In this document: piece after piece, positions 40,937 to 49,615 of the stretch | How positions within the stretch are numbered: position 1 is the stretch's first letter | Layout of the letters: each line of letters begins with the position of its first letter | Assembly (NCBI GenBank): GCA_037143735.1 | Contig: JBAWYD010000001.1 | Coordinates: 1 to 49,615, forward strand | Origin: JAPLJQ01 sp037143735 | Lineage (GTDB): Bacteria > Desulfobacterota > Syntrophia > Syntrophales > UBA2185 | Reading direction: 5' to 3' | DNA length: 49,615 bases | Notes under the pieces: generated by a model | What the model saw: only the letters and a program-made list of their open reading frames with translations | The model's database searches: none | What the model was told of the DNA's origin: nothing | Position numbers and translations under genes: made by a program

Positions 40937-43030
40937 TCAGCCTGAAACAATGGCGGCGTCCACCGCAACGGCCCCGCATTTGCTGATGATCAGGGGGTTG
41001 ATGTCGATTTCCTGAATCCTCGGGTACAGGACACCGAGGTTACCCAGATTGACGAGGATGCGAGCAAGCTCCTCCCTGTCAACGGGCGAATCTCCTCTGA
41101 AACCGTTCAGGAGTTTCTGCCCCTTGAGGCGGTCGATGAGTTCCATGGCTTCTTTTTTAGTCAGGGGGGCCAGAGCGAAAACAGCGTCTCCTATAATCTC
41201 TGCCATGATACCGCCGATTCCCAGCATCACACAGGGGCCGAACTGGGGGTCCCGCACCAGCCCGGCAATGATCTCAACCTTCCCCTCCACCTGTTTATAG
41301 ATCAGGACCCGTCCCGATGGGCCCATCTTTTTCTTCAGGATATCAAAAACCCGGCAGGCTGCCTCAGGCGTTGTGATGTTCAAATGAACCAGGCCCAGTT
41401 CTGTCTTGTGGATGCCTCCGGGTTGCATCCCCTTCATGACAAGGGGGAATCCTATCTGTCGGGCCGTCTTCTCGCACTGCAATGAATCGGCGACGATTTC
41501 CTCTTCCACGGTGGGGATGCCGCAGGCCCTGATGATACGCTTCGAGTCGTATTCATTGAGAGGTCCCACAGTCGTATTGATCAATTCATTCAGGTCGCCG
41601 GACAGAGAGGATGTGATCCCCTTCACCGGCGGCAAGCTTGCGATTTCATCGTGCTGCCGCTGGCGGACGACGGCAGACAGGCATTCCACCGCACGAGAAA
41701 GTTCCTCAAAGACGGGGATGCCGTAAGACAAGGCTTCAATCCTGAAAAGAAAAGCCTCTTCTCGCCTGCCCAGAAGCCAGATGAAGACAGGTTTTCCCGA
41801 AGTGTGACGCTGCCTGGCTGTATCGTCCAGGTCAAGCTTTAACCGGAGATTGCCGGCGAAGGCGTGCAAAATAACGGCGTCGACACCAGGATCAGCAAGG
41901 ACGGCTGAGAGCGCCCGGCTGTACACGTCAACGTCGCTTCCTCCGTGCTTTTCCAGGGCAGGCCATAGATCAACGGGATTGGAGGCTGGCATCCAGTCCG
42001 GAAAGAGGTGGGACAGGGCTTCTTTGGTTGTGGAAGAAAGCTCCGAAACGGCAAGACCGAATTCCTCTGCAAAGTCCGACGTAAGGATGCCCGAACCGCC
42101 GCTGAAGGTGAGAACGGCGATACGGCCTTCCCGGTTGACGGACCCGGCGGGGACAAGGGCTAAAGAGCGGCAGATGTCGGTCATCTGCTTGAAGTCTCGA
42201 GCTTCAATGACGCCTGCCTGGGCCAGAACACCGGAGGTGATCCGATGATTTCCCGCCAGGGACGCCGTATGGCTTAACGCCGCTTCCGCCCCTTTTTTAC
42301 TTTTTCCTCCCGTGAGAACCACAACGGGCTTTGTGCTCCGGCGGCATAGTTCCATAAACCGTCTGCCGTCGGAAAATGTTTCCAGATAAAGCCCCACAAC
42401 GGCGGTGGCCGGATCCTGCAGGAGATAGGCCATCAGATCGTTTTCGTTGACGTCTATTTTGTTGCCGATGGAGCATACCTTGCTGATGCCCATGACGCCA
42501 TGACTCATAAGATCGACGAGAAACCCTGCAGACAGCAAGCCGCTCTGAACGACGAGAGACACCATACCGGGAAGAAGACCCTGCTGGAGCGAGGCTGGAT
42601 CCATAAAGGAGAATACATGGCGGTGGACGGCGTCAACGAGCCCCATGCAGTTGGGCCCCCACAGGCGGATGCCCGTTTGATCGGCAATATCTTTGAGCGA
42701 CTGCTGGAGCCTTCTGCCTTCCTGCCCCGTTTCCGCAAAGCCTCCTGATTCTATCATGACTCCCCGGATTCCTCTGGCGGCGCAAGCTTCGACAGCCGCC
42801 GGGACCTGATTTGCGGGGACGAAGACAATAGCCAGGTCAGCATGCCCCGGAATGGCGCTGACTGTTGGGTAGCATCGCAGGCCGTCAATATCCTCATACC
42901 GGGGATTGACGGGATAGATATTCCCTTTGTAGCCCGTCATGATATTTTTCAGGATGGCGTAGCCGCCCTTGAGTGGGTTCGGCGTCGCGCCAACTATGGC
43001 AATCCCGTCGGGATTAAAGAAAAATTCCAT
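40937..43030 (-). CDS. ADP-forming acyl-CoA synthetase, fused alpha and beta domains
   Basis: These enzymes interconvert an acyl-CoA plus ADP and phosphate with the free acid plus ATP. In fermenting and syntrophic bacteria they save the thioester energy as ATP. The 697 residues begin with a CoA-binding domain (GIAIVGATPNPLKGGY, YPVNPRYEDIDG), then a ligase-CoA domain with the phospho-histidine His254 in ALSHTASLAGN. They end with an ATP-grasp domain (about 480-697: FPLVMKGMQPGGIHKTELG, CVMLGIGGIMAEI, DINPLIISKCG). The alpha-then-beta fusion is the usual bacterial form. The acyl group (acetate or a longer or aromatic acid) cannot be read from the sequence. Confidence 0.93.
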   Translation of the reverse strand: MEFFFNPDGIAIVGATPNPLKGGYAILKNIMTGYKGNIYPVNPRYEDIDGLRCYPTVSAIPGHADLAIVFVPANQVPAAVEACAARGIRGVMIESGGFAETGQEGRRLQQSLKDIADQTGIRLWGPNCMGLVDAVHRHVFSFMDPASLQQGLLPGMVSLVVQSGLLSAGFLVDLMSHGVMGISKVCSIGNKIDVNENDLMAYLLQDPATAVVGLYLETFSDGRRFMELCRRSTKPVVVLTGGKSKKGAEAALSHTASLAGNHRITSGVLAQAGVIEARDFKQMTDICRSLALVPAGSVNREGRIAVLTFSGGSGILTSDFAEEFGLAVSELSSTTKEALSHLFPDWMPASNPVDLWPALEKHGGSDVDVYSRALSAVLADPGVDAVILHAFAGNLRLKLDLDDTARQRHTSGKPVFIWLLGRREEAFLFRIEALSYGIPVFEELSRAVECLSAVVRQRQHDEIASLPPVKGITSSLSGDLNELINTTVGPLNEYDSKRIIRACGIPTVEEEIVADSLQCEKTARQIGFPLVMKGMQPGGIHKTELGLVHLNITTPEAACRVFDILKKKMGPSGRVLIYKQVEGKVEIIAGLVRDPQFGPCVMLGIGGIMAEIIGDAVFALAPLTKKEAMELIDRLKGQKLLNGFRGDSPVDREELARILVNLGNLGVLYPRIQEIDINPLIISKCGAVAVDAAIVSG

Positions 43031-43048
43031 TGTAAATCTCCATCATTT

Positions 43049-43510
43049 TTAAGGTCGCTGGATGATCACATCCAGGTATTTTTTGCCCCATTTCTTTGCG
43101 TCTTTTTCGTCGGGGAAGAAGACATCGATATGATCTCCCTTGATGGCGCTCCCGATGTCATGAACTTCTCCCCAGCCGTACCCGGGGACGTACATCTTCG
43201 TCCCATAGGGGTAGCGGCTGGTATCCGCGGCGATGGTTCCCTTTTTCGCCCTGGTTCCGTCGGATGTAATCCCCACCTTTTTTCTCTCTCCTTCACGGGG
43301 CCCGTAGGCGTACACGGGAGGCAGGAGACAGCATCCCCATTTATGCTTCCATCCCGTGGACTTCTGGCCTGCGTCATAGGCGGTGACCAGCATTTTTCGC
43401 TTCTCCGGTTTACGGTCTTTGTCGCGGGGAAGGCCGCATCCGTAAACCAGGATGATGCAAAGAAGGCTGATGACCGGTATGAATAAAACACTTTTTCTTG
43501 ACGCAATCAT
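43049..43510 (-). CDS. 3D-domain lipoprotein (putative cell-wall lytic protein)
   Basis: The product from the ATG at 43510 has 153 residues. A basic start and a hydrophobic segment end in ILVYGCG, a plausible lipobox with cysteine as the first mature residue, so it should be anchored in a membrane. KMLVTAYDAG begins the mature domain and the end, PYGTKMYVPGYGWGEVHDIG with GDHIDVFF, has the three aspartates (3D domain) of MltA/Rpf-like double-psi barrels that cleave peptidoglycan glycan chains. A longer frame from a TTG at 43519 adds three residues. It lies 18 bases downstream of nothing on its strand and just after the acyl-CoA synthetase start, so it may be upstream partner in the same transcript. 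Confidence 0.85.
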   Translation of the reverse strand: MIASRKSVLFIPVISLLCIILVYGCGLPRDKDRKPEKRKMLVTAYDAGQKSTGWKHKWGCCLLPPVYAYGPREGERKKVGITSDGTRAKKGTIAADTSRYPYGTKMYVPGYGWGEVHDIGSAIKGDHIDVFFPDEKDAKKWGKKYLDVIIQRP

Positions 43511-43620
43511 AACCGGCAAACTACCATAAGGAACATATTTGTTTCAAGGCATTCATATATTACCTCGACAATTTGTTACGCAAGCCAACGCTTGCGACTA
43601 CTTTAAGCACTTTTAACTGT

Positions 43621-45603
43621 TCATATATCGACGCGCACGGGCAGTATCACCGTTGTGATGCCGTTCCACTGGAGCCGACGCTGAATGGCAAATGCCGTTT
43701 CATTGTGGAGAATCTTCTGGAAAAGGCGTTCTTGACGAAAGATAAGTTTGCCGGCAAAAACCGTGGATCTGGGGAAGTCCTTCACGAGAGATTCGCAGAT
43801 GTGTGTTGCCGATTCAACGGCGTCTGTTCCCACATCCATTCTGTAATCCGCAGGGAATCCGTATGAGCGGGCAAGTTCGACGTATTTTTTCAGGTTATTT
43901 TGAACGGATGCCTTCAGGGCTTCTATTTCGGCGACACCTTTAAAAGAACCCGAATCAATCTCGGCGACAGAGACAAAAATGAAATTCCTGTATAATTTTG
44001 GAAATTCGCGGATAACGGAAATCCAGGCATGAATTCCGAAACCGCTGAATCCGCTGACAAGCAGAATCGCAGTCATTTCCTTTGGATCTACCGGTTCGCT
44101 GTTGGGGTGGCCGCCGGCGGGAAGGGCTGAAACAATTTCCTCAAGTTGACGAACTCCCCGACGCACTTTCCGGTAGTGTCCGCGAATGAGATAACATAAT
44201 CCAATCACCACGGACGTAATGAGGAGGGTCACCCAGCCGCCCTCTTCAAATTTCTCGAAAACGGTGATGAATAGGATGGTAAGACAGAGAATCAGGCCAA
44301 TGACATGTATAACAATGTGTCTCTTCCATGCGGTATCCCTGGTCCTGTTTCGTATGTAGAAACTTGCCATGGCGAACTGGGATAAAGAAAATGTAAGGAA
44401 CACGTTGATGGAATACATGACGACAAGGGCGGATACCGAACCGCCGGTGTAAAGCAGCACCAGGAGGGCGGCGCCGCCCATCAGGAGAACGCCGTTCTGC
44501 ATGGTGAGCCGCTCTGATAATGACGCAAAACGGCGGGGAAGCCATGAATCAATCGACATGTTTGCCATGACGCTTGGCCCGCCTGCAAATCCGGATTGGG
44601 CGCCCACCATGAGGAGAGCCCCTTCAGAGAGTATGGTAATCAGCGCAATCCATCCTCCCATTGGCCAGTTGCTGAAAGTAAGATCGGCAAGAATGGCATT
44701 CAACGTCTTGCCTTCGACAGGTTTAATTTGAAAAAGAGAGTAACACAAAAGCAGCCCGCCCGCAGTGACGGCGAGCGATGTCGCCAGGTATACCATCGTC
44801 CGCTTGCCCGTTTGCACCTTCGGCTCCCGCATGAGCTGCATCGCGTTTGAGACTGCCTCGATTCCCGTATAGGTGCCTCCTCCCATGGAAAAGGCCCGGA
44901 GAAAGATTGCCAGCATGCCGATATAGCCGATCGTTGACAGATCCTGTCTGAATGCTCCCTTGAACTCCTGTGTAACGATCCCGAACTGGTCGGCATGACT
45001 CAGCAGGCCGTAACCGATCAACAGAACATGGGTCACAACGAAGATAATGAATATGGGCGCAAGGAGGGTTACGGATTCTTTTACGCCCCTCAGGTTCATG
45101 ACAACGAGCAGAAAGATTAAGAAGACGACAAAGATCACTTTGTATTTGAGAAAGGCAATGGGTAAAAAGCTGAAGAAGGCGTCGCCGCAGGAGGCCAGAG
45201 ATACGGTGATGGTCAGCACATAATCGACGAGAAGCGCGCATCCGGATATGACACCGGCGTTTTTGCCGATCATATGGGTAGAGACAATATAACCGCCGCC
45301 GCCGTGGGGAAAATGTTCAATAATGCGTGTGTAGGCGTAAGAAATGATAAACACGGTAAAAGCTGTTGCCAGGGCCAGGAAAACAGCGATGTACGTATGG
45401 GTTCCCAGTGCCTTGAAAGCCTCCTCGGGGCCATAGGAAGATGATGAAAGTCCGTCGGCGCCAAGGCCGATCCAGGCAAGAACAGGTATGAGGGATATCT
45501 TGTGAAAGATGGAAGGTTCGTTGATGTCTCGCGGCGCGCCGATCAGCCTGTGACGCAATTTCTCAAAGAAATTTGATTCCTGGTCAGGGTCTGTTGAACT
45601 CAT
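43621..45603 (-). CDS. APC-superfamily permease, KimA-like
   Basis: This 660-residue membrane protein resembles KimA, a potassium-proton symporter of the APC superfamily. LGADGLSSSSYGPEEAFKALG near residue 50 is the characteristic first-helix motif, HFPHGGGGYIV and ALLVDYVLTITVSLAS follow. About 12 helices fill residues 45-470, and the last 180 residues are a soluble cytoplasmic domain. Amino-acid transport is the alternative, since the two groups are hard to tell apart by eye. It stands alone; a hairpin (CGCAAGC-N4-GCTTGCG, about 43580-43597) lies downstream but lacks a U-run. Confidence 0.85.
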   Translation of the reverse strand: MSSTDPDQESNFFEKLRHRLIGAPRDINEPSIFHKISLIPVLAWIGLGADGLSSSSYGPEEAFKALGTHTYIAVFLALATAFTVFIISYAYTRIIEHFPHGGGGYIVSTHMIGKNAGVISGCALLVDYVLTITVSLASCGDAFFSFLPIAFLKYKVIFVVFLIFLLVVMNLRGVKESVTLLAPIFIIFVVTHVLLIGYGLLSHADQFGIVTQEFKGAFRQDLSTIGYIGMLAIFLRAFSMGGGTYTGIEAVSNAMQLMREPKVQTGKRTMVYLATSLAVTAGGLLLCYSLFQIKPVEGKTLNAILADLTFSNWPMGGWIALITILSEGALLMVGAQSGFAGGPSVMANMSIDSWLPRRFASLSERLTMQNGVLLMGGAALLVLLYTGGSVSALVVMYSINVFLTFSLSQFAMASFYIRNRTRDTAWKRHIVIHVIGLILCLTILFITVFEKFEEGGWVTLLITSVVIGLCYLIRGHYRKVRRGVRQLEEIVSALPAGGHPNSEPVDPKEMTAILLVSGFSGFGIHAWISVIREFPKLYRNFIFVSVAEIDSGSFKGVAEIEALKASVQNNLKKYVELARSYGFPADYRMDVGTDAVESATHICESLVKDFPRSTVFAGKLIFRQERLFQKILHNETAFAIQRRLQWNGITTVILPVRVDI

Positions 45604-45667
45604 AAGGTCTGTTTAATCCCGCAGATGTGTTTCCATGGATGATGCACATGGTGAACGCGCCCATTTC

Positions 45668-46027
45668 TCATGTTATCGGATTTTCAATGTGAATGCCGTC
45701 GGCGATATAACCGCAGAGAAAACCACGCTTGCCATTCAGGTGCGTACCGGGCTCGTCATATATTCGGATTGAAAAGTCTTGGGTGGTTACTTTGAGATGA
45801 AGTGTTTTAGCGTCTGCAAGGGTGATCTGTATGGGCCTGCAATTTGTCGGGAGATTGTCGGCATCACTGTCTTTGAATGATATTTCGTGTTTCCCGGATT
45901 CTACGGTGACGCTATGGGCCTTTAATGGAAACACTTCTCCCGAGTCACAGCCATTAAGAAGTATGGTGTAGTTAAAGTGACGACTTACATTCTCAATAAT
46001 GATTTCGGAAGCCATTATACGATTCAC
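45668..46027 (-). CDS. Small hypothetical protein (119 residues)
   Basis: I do not recognise this protein. The frame opens with GTG at 46027 (MNRIMASEIIIEN) and has an internal ATG at 46015; AAGG lies just before the GTG. The sequence is almost all beta strand (EIIIENVSRHFNYTILLNG, SVTVESGKHEISFKD, TLHLKVTTQDFSIRIYDE), suggesting a small beta sandwich. No signal peptide or membrane helix is seen. It lies between the permease and the large restriction-modification gene, all on the minus strand. Confidence 0.6.
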   Translation of the reverse strand: MNRIMASEIIIENVSRHFNYTILLNGCDSGEVFPLKAHSVTVESGKHEISFKDSDADNLPTNCRPIQITLADAKTLHLKVTTQDFSIRIYDEPGTHLNGKRGFLCGYIADGIHIENPIT

Positions 46028-46177
46028 TGACCTTCATTGTATAGAGAGTTCCTCCCTGAGTGTCAAATAAAAACAGGGTGGCGAACCGGGACCTTATCTT
46101 TGCTTTTTCGTCGGATGGGTTCCGCAGGGTATTTTCCAAGGATTATTGTATGAATTCATGGATGTTGGACCTGCTCA

Positions 46178-49100
46178 TTATTTCACCGGCCAGCCGCCGT
46201 GGGTGTCGATGGTCTCGTCGATGGCCGCCATGTGGCGGATGGTTTCGGCCAAGGCGGCGACGACGCGCTGGTAATGGGTGATGTCGTCATAGGTAAGCGG
46301 GCGGCCCTTCCGGTCCTTGAGCCATTTCCGGCAGACCTGGTAACCGCCGACATGAAACGCCCACACCTCCGGGGGCACTCCCTCGAAGTACTGGGTCTTG
46401 TTGATCCAGACACGCCCTGCTCCATGCCGACCCTTGTCTTCCTTTCCATCTGGGGAGGAACTCCCGTTATACCCATCCCTCCCCTGGCGGGAGGGATCGA
46501 GGGAGGGGGAAGCTTCCGCATATTGAACCGTTTCCACAAGATTGTCCCCCGCAATGGGGTAGGCCGTGATCAGCGGCATTGTTTTTTCCATCAGGTGCAG
46601 CGCCACAAGCTCTTCCCCGATGCCGCAAAGATTGCGGAACAAATCGGCGTTTGACGTCAGGGGCAGGCGAGGAAAGTCGATCTTGAGGAACTCGGCGTAA
46701 CGGCTGCGGTAGGCCGGGGAATGGAAGACGGCATACATGTAAGCGAAAATATCCTCCGGGCCGAAGGTCTGTTGCCGGTCTCCCTTGCCGTCGGGGATGA
46801 AGACCATGCCGAGACGGGCGGCAATATCCTCGATGAACGCCGGGGCAAGGTTGGGGCGGCGGGAAGAAGAATTGTCTGTTTTAAACAATGAAGTTTCAGA
46901 CTCGCTCTCAAGATAAAGAGGGAAATGGAAACTGTTATTTGATGTTTTGGGAGAGAGAAGAATCTTCTCCGACGGAAACTTTGTCAAATAGATATGGGCA
47001 AATGATTCGCCCTTTGTCATACGACTTGTTAAAAGAGCAATATTATCGCCAATCATCTGGTTCATGACGGCTGGCCGGGGCCTACTGTGAAATCCCCTCG
47101 AGTGGCCGGTATAGAAGGTGAAACGATCATCAAAAGGCCGGTAGGCCAATCTGATCAAAGAACTGTCTGAAAGTCCGGTCTGTTTCAAGTCAGATTGGGC
47201 CAGTGCTATTTGCCAATCTTGTGAGTCTTCGCCAAGGTCCAATTCCTGACGGGCCACTTCAGGTGGCAATGAAATAAAACGACCAAGCTTTTCTTTCGCT
47301 TCCTCGGAGGTCATGTGCACGGCCAAGTGGTCGCGTGACGTCACTATTCCTACTGAGTAGATCGACATCATATCCGTAACCTTCCATCCCCGTTCGTATT
47401 CCGGCAGCAAAGCGATATCCTGCGGCACAAAAAGATAAAACGGCGGTTGGGGCGTCAGAGTTTCCCAGGTTGTGGTCTGAATGTCGTTTTCCCAGAGCCA
47501 GGCATATTTGCTGCCGGAGAGCTTCCGTCCATCCGGGGTGTTTTCATGGACCTCGCGGATTCCCCAGAGGTGGGCATGGTGGATTCGGGAAGGGCGGTCT
47601 TGGGCATTATGCTTTTTCACAAAGATCCCGATGGCCACACCCTGCTGGATGTCGAAGACATTTTCATCTTTCGAGCCGTCGGGACAGCGCTCCTTCTTCT
47701 TGCTGTTGCCGTGGAGATCGAGGAGATAGATGTCGTCGAAGGTGTTCATGAGGCTTTGGCGCATTCCCCGGAAAGTCGGGTTGTCAAGATAGCCGTGATT
47801 CGTGATGAAGGCAAGGATACCGTAACCCGTTTTCTCGATCCGCCACTGGGCAAAGCGGATGAATTTGACATAATCGTCCTGTAGCCCTTTCGGATTGCGC
47901 TCACCCAGAGGCTGACCGTCCACTGAATAATAGTCCCGGATCAGTGCGCTGATCCATTCTCCTGTATTAGCGGATTCATATGAATACGGCGGATTACCCA
48001 GGATGACCATTACCGGCGCATCCTGTTTGACCGCACCGGCGGCGTTGACCTCTTCGACAAGCCACCGGGTGAAGAGAGGCATATCGCTGATTTTATAGGC
48101 CTCCTCCAGTGTGTTGGTGAGGTAGATACGGAGGCGCTCGTCCGAGCCGAAGTCATAGCCGTATTGGGCAAGCTGGAGACCAAGCTTCATGTGGGCCACG
48201 GCGTAAGGGGCCATGAGAAGTTCAAAGCCGAAAATCCTCGGCAGAAGGTGCCGGGATACATAACCCTGTTCGCCGCTCCATGCGCCGACCTGACCGGCTT
48301 TGCAGATGTGGTCATGAATCTGATCAATGACGCCGTGGAGGAATGTTCCCGTTCCTGCGGCCGGATCGAGAATCAGGACGCGATGAATTTCCGAGCCCCC
48401 CTCACCCTGCCCCTCTCCCGCCGGGGGAGAGGAAACTTTTGGTTTTGTCAGCTTGATCTTGCCCGTATCGGCCAGGCCGTCCGGCAGGCAGAAATCGGTT
48501 TTCAGCAGATGATCGACGCTGCGGACGATATAGGAAACGACCGGTTCGGGGGTGTAATAGACGCCCCTGGCCTCTCGCATCTTAGGATCATAGGCGGTCA
48601 GGAAGGTCTCGTAGAAATGGACGACGGGGTCTTCCTGGCGGGTGCGCTTCCCGAAATCCCGGAGGATGCCTTCCATGTCCGTCCGGTCCAGAAGGGTCGC
48701 AAGGTCATCGACAATCCAGACGATGCGTCCGTCCATGTCCGGCCCGGCGATGTAATTGAAGAGTCTCCGCAGAAAGGGATTCGTTTTGGGCAGATCGAAG
48801 GCGGCATGCTCCCGGATAAAATGATTTCCCTTTTCCAGGCGGGTGTTGCAGCGGGCGGCGAAGAGGCCGTAACAGATGGTCTGGGCGTACATGTCGGCGA
48901 ACTGTTCCGCCGTCAGATCATGCAGAAGGACCTTCCGGAAACCATCCATTTGCATATGGAGAGCGCCTTCCTCTCCTTCATCGTTCAGGGCATTCAGGAT
49001 CGTCGTTCGGGTCTGACGGGCCAGTGAGGCCATGCGGACGGCCAGATCCTTTGGCGTATTAATCAGAGCTACGCGTTCGTGAAAAAAGGCTGAGAGGAGT

Positions 49101-49507
49101 TCCGCAACCTGGGCGGCACCTGCCTTGTCGATCTTCAGTTTGCCGGAAAATTCCAGCTTCGCAAGGCGGGCCGTCAGGCGGTGGGCGCCCGCTACGTACC
49201 AGCGGAATTCGAGGTAGTCCGTAAGGAGGAGATTACCGAGGCTTTCCCTGTAGCGCTTTAACTGTTCCTCTTTTTCCGCGGCGTCCAGGGATTTGCCCAC
49301 ATCCTTGGCTTCGATATATCCGACGGGGATGTCGTGCCGGGAGACGATGAAATCGGGTGCGCCACATTTTTCCCGTTTCGGCTCGTTGGTAGCGGTAATA
49401 TTTTCGGCAAGGGATTCTATGAGTTCCTTCAGGGCAGGGCGGTGGGTGTGCTCCGTGGCGTTGCCTGCCTTGAGGTTCCGTTCAACGGCGGTCAGGTAGC
49501 TTTTCAT
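46178..49507 (-). CDS. Single-chain type II restriction-modification enzyme (nuclease plus N6-adenine methylase)
   Basis: From the ATG at 49507 this has 1109 residues. The N-terminal nuclease has GAPDFIVSRHDIPVGYIEAKD, a clear PD...ExK-type site (Asp in APDF, Glu-Ala-Lys in YIEAKD). The methylase has DPAAGTGTFLHGVI (motif I) and ILGNPPYSYES (motif IV, gamma-class). The rest contains a target-recognition region. This layout is of type IIG/IIL-like enzymes that cut and methylate in one chain. Helicase motifs are not evident, so a type ISP enzyme is less likely. Two G/C-rich palindromic repeats interrupt the reading frame without breaking it: KVSSPPAGEGQGEGG between the motifs, and SLDPSRQGRDGYNGSSS near the C-terminus. 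No separate partner genes are seen. Confidence 0.88.
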   Translation of the reverse strand: MKSYLTAVERNLKAGNATEHTHRPALKELIESLAENITATNEPKREKCGAPDFIVSRHDIPVGYIEAKDVGKSLDAAEKEEQLKRYRESLGNLLLTDYLEFRWYVAGAHRLTARLAKLEFSGKLKIDKAGAAQVAELLSAFFHERVALINTPKDLAVRMASLARQTRTTILNALNDEGEEGALHMQMDGFRKVLLHDLTAEQFADMYAQTICYGLFAARCNTRLEKGNHFIREHAAFDLPKTNPFLRRLFNYIAGPDMDGRIVWIVDDLATLLDRTDMEGILRDFGKRTRQEDPVVHFYETFLTAYDPKMREARGVYYTPEPVVSYIVRSVDHLLKTDFCLPDGLADTGKIKLTKPKVSSPPAGEGQGEGGSEIHRVLILDPAAGTGTFLHGVIDQIHDHICKAGQVGAWSGEQGYVSRHLLPRIFGFELLMAPYAVAHMKLGLQLAQYGYDFGSDERLRIYLTNTLEEAYKISDMPLFTRWLVEEVNAAGAVKQDAPVMVILGNPPYSYESANTGEWISALIRDYYSVDGQPLGERNPKGLQDDYVKFIRFAQWRIEKTGYGILAFITNHGYLDNPTFRGMRQSLMNTFDDIYLLDLHGNSKKKERCPDGSKDENVFDIQQGVAIGIFVKKHNAQDRPSRIHHAHLWGIREVHENTPDGRKLSGSKYAWLWENDIQTTTWETLTPQPPFYLFVPQDIALLPEYERGWKVTDMMSIYSVGIVTSRDHLAVHMTSEEAKEKLGRFISLPPEVARQELDLGEDSQDWQIALAQSDLKQTGLSDSSLIRLAYRPFDDRFTFYTGHSRGFHSRPRPAVMNQMIGDNIALLTSRMTKGESFAHIYLTKFPSEKILLSPKTSNNSFHFPLYLESESETSLFKTDNSSSRRPNLAPAFIEDIAARLGMVFIPDGKGDRQQTFGPEDIFAYMYAVFHSPAYRSRYAEFLKIDFPRLPLTSNADLFRNLCGIGEELVALHLMEKTMPLITAYPIAGDNLVETVQYAEASPSLDPSRQGRDGYNGSSSPDGKEDKGRHGAGRVWINKTQYFEGVPPEVWAFHVGGYQVCRKWLKDRKGRPLTYDDITHYQRVVAALAETIRHMAAIDETIDTHGGWPVK
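46475..46497. repeat. Palindromic repeat inside the restriction-modification gene (C-terminal copy)
   Basis: ATCCCTCCC-CTGGC-GGGAGGGAT is a perfect 9-base inverted repeat with a 5-base loop. It lies within coding sequence and gives SRQGRDG-type residues in the protein; TCGAGGGAGGGGG follows. Such elements are usually intergenic REP-like repeats. Confidence 0.7.
48412..48432. repeat. Palindromic repeat inside the restriction-modification gene (linker copy)
   Basis: CCTCTCCC-GCCGG-GGGAGAGG is an inverted repeat preceded by CCCTCACCCTGCC, typical of dispersed G/C-rich elements. It codes for the low-complexity linker SPPAGEGQGEGG just before methylase motif I. Confidence 0.7.
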
Positions 49508-49519
49508 AGGTTCCATGAT

Positions 49520-49547
49520 ATTATAGTGGGAAAATGTTTCTATGCAA
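49520..49547 (-). promoter_or_regulatory. Promoter of the restriction-modification gene
   Basis: On the minus strand TTGCAT (49542-49547) and a consensus TATAAT (49520-49525) are 16 bases apart. The start of transcription is expected near 49513, so the ATG at 49507 would have a leader of about six bases. This argues against the longer frame opening at 49600. Confidence 0.6.
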
Positions 49548-49615
49548 GGTTGTTCGCTGCTGGTGTCAAGAGCAAATAGACTTGTCCGGTTTTGTAGCAA
49601 ATGAGTTGTCCGCTT

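Noticed and set aside
43580..43597. Terminator after the KimA-like gene
   Set aside because: The stem CGCAAGC-N4-GCTTGCG is perfect, but no T-run follows on either strand.
1..49615. CRISPR array or cas genes near the CARF-type regulator
   Set aside because: I saw no regularly spaced direct repeats and no Cas proteins; the CARF-type domain here belongs to the RtcR branch.

Overview
The window looks like chromosome from a Gram-negative, Deltaproteobacteria-type bacterium. Syntrophales or another Desulfobacterota lineage is my guess from gene content: an ADP-forming acyl-CoA synthetase, a two-gene Trk/Ktr system, a KimA-like permease, a complete Pho regulon with E. coli-like Pho boxes, sigma-54 regulation and groESL. 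I could not test the taxonomy. The density of dispersed palindromic repeats fits a large environmental or metagenome-derived genome.

Layout. 1-94 is the start of an ABC ATPase, cut by the window edge. 191-1498 is a PLP decarboxylase with a Tat-like leader. 1609-1685 is tRNA-Lys. The minus-strand cluster serC-serA-purA (5833 to 1755) has a recognisable promoter. A YhdJ-like methyltransferase and its restriction-enzyme partner (6331-8327) follow, then a poor stretch and a RelBE-type toxin-antitoxin pair (8930-9449). Housekeeping genes resume with radA-phoB, pit, pstSCAB-phoU-phoR (9480-18733) and groESL with a terminator (to 20922). Pho boxes precede pit and pstS. Because phoB lies before and phoR after the transporters, the whole phosphate-response unit is contained here.

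The most interesting part is the minus-strand block 31740 to 23488. Read in transcription order it holds: an RHH antitoxin; a PIN toxin; an RtcR-like regulator with an N-terminal CARF-type domain and a GAFTGA sigma-54 activator core; a DUF4143 AAA ATPase; a strong -24/-12 (sigma-54) promoter match with upstream palindromes; a second small RHH protein; a DUF3696-type AAA ATPase; a PLD-like partner with a variant HKD motif; an Fe-S HhH-GPD DNA glycosylase; and a small unknown gene followed by a truncated paralogue. I propose a ligand-sensing regulator that switches on a neighbouring ATPase/PLD/glycosylase operon, possibly an inducible anti-phage or RNA/DNA-damage response. The regulatory link is inference. 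rmuC and a TPR gene lie beyond the block at 23337-20987.

The remainder is mostly core: a zincin-like metallopeptidase, ileS-lspA, trkH-trkA, a thiamine-binding protein, a CDF metal exporter, an SDR/DUF2867 protein, a fused ADP-forming acyl-CoA synthetase, a 3D-domain lipoprotein, a KimA-like permease and an unknown small protein. The window ends with an approximately 1.1 kb-codon single-chain restriction-modification enzyme (49507-46178) whose reading frame contains two palindromic repeats.
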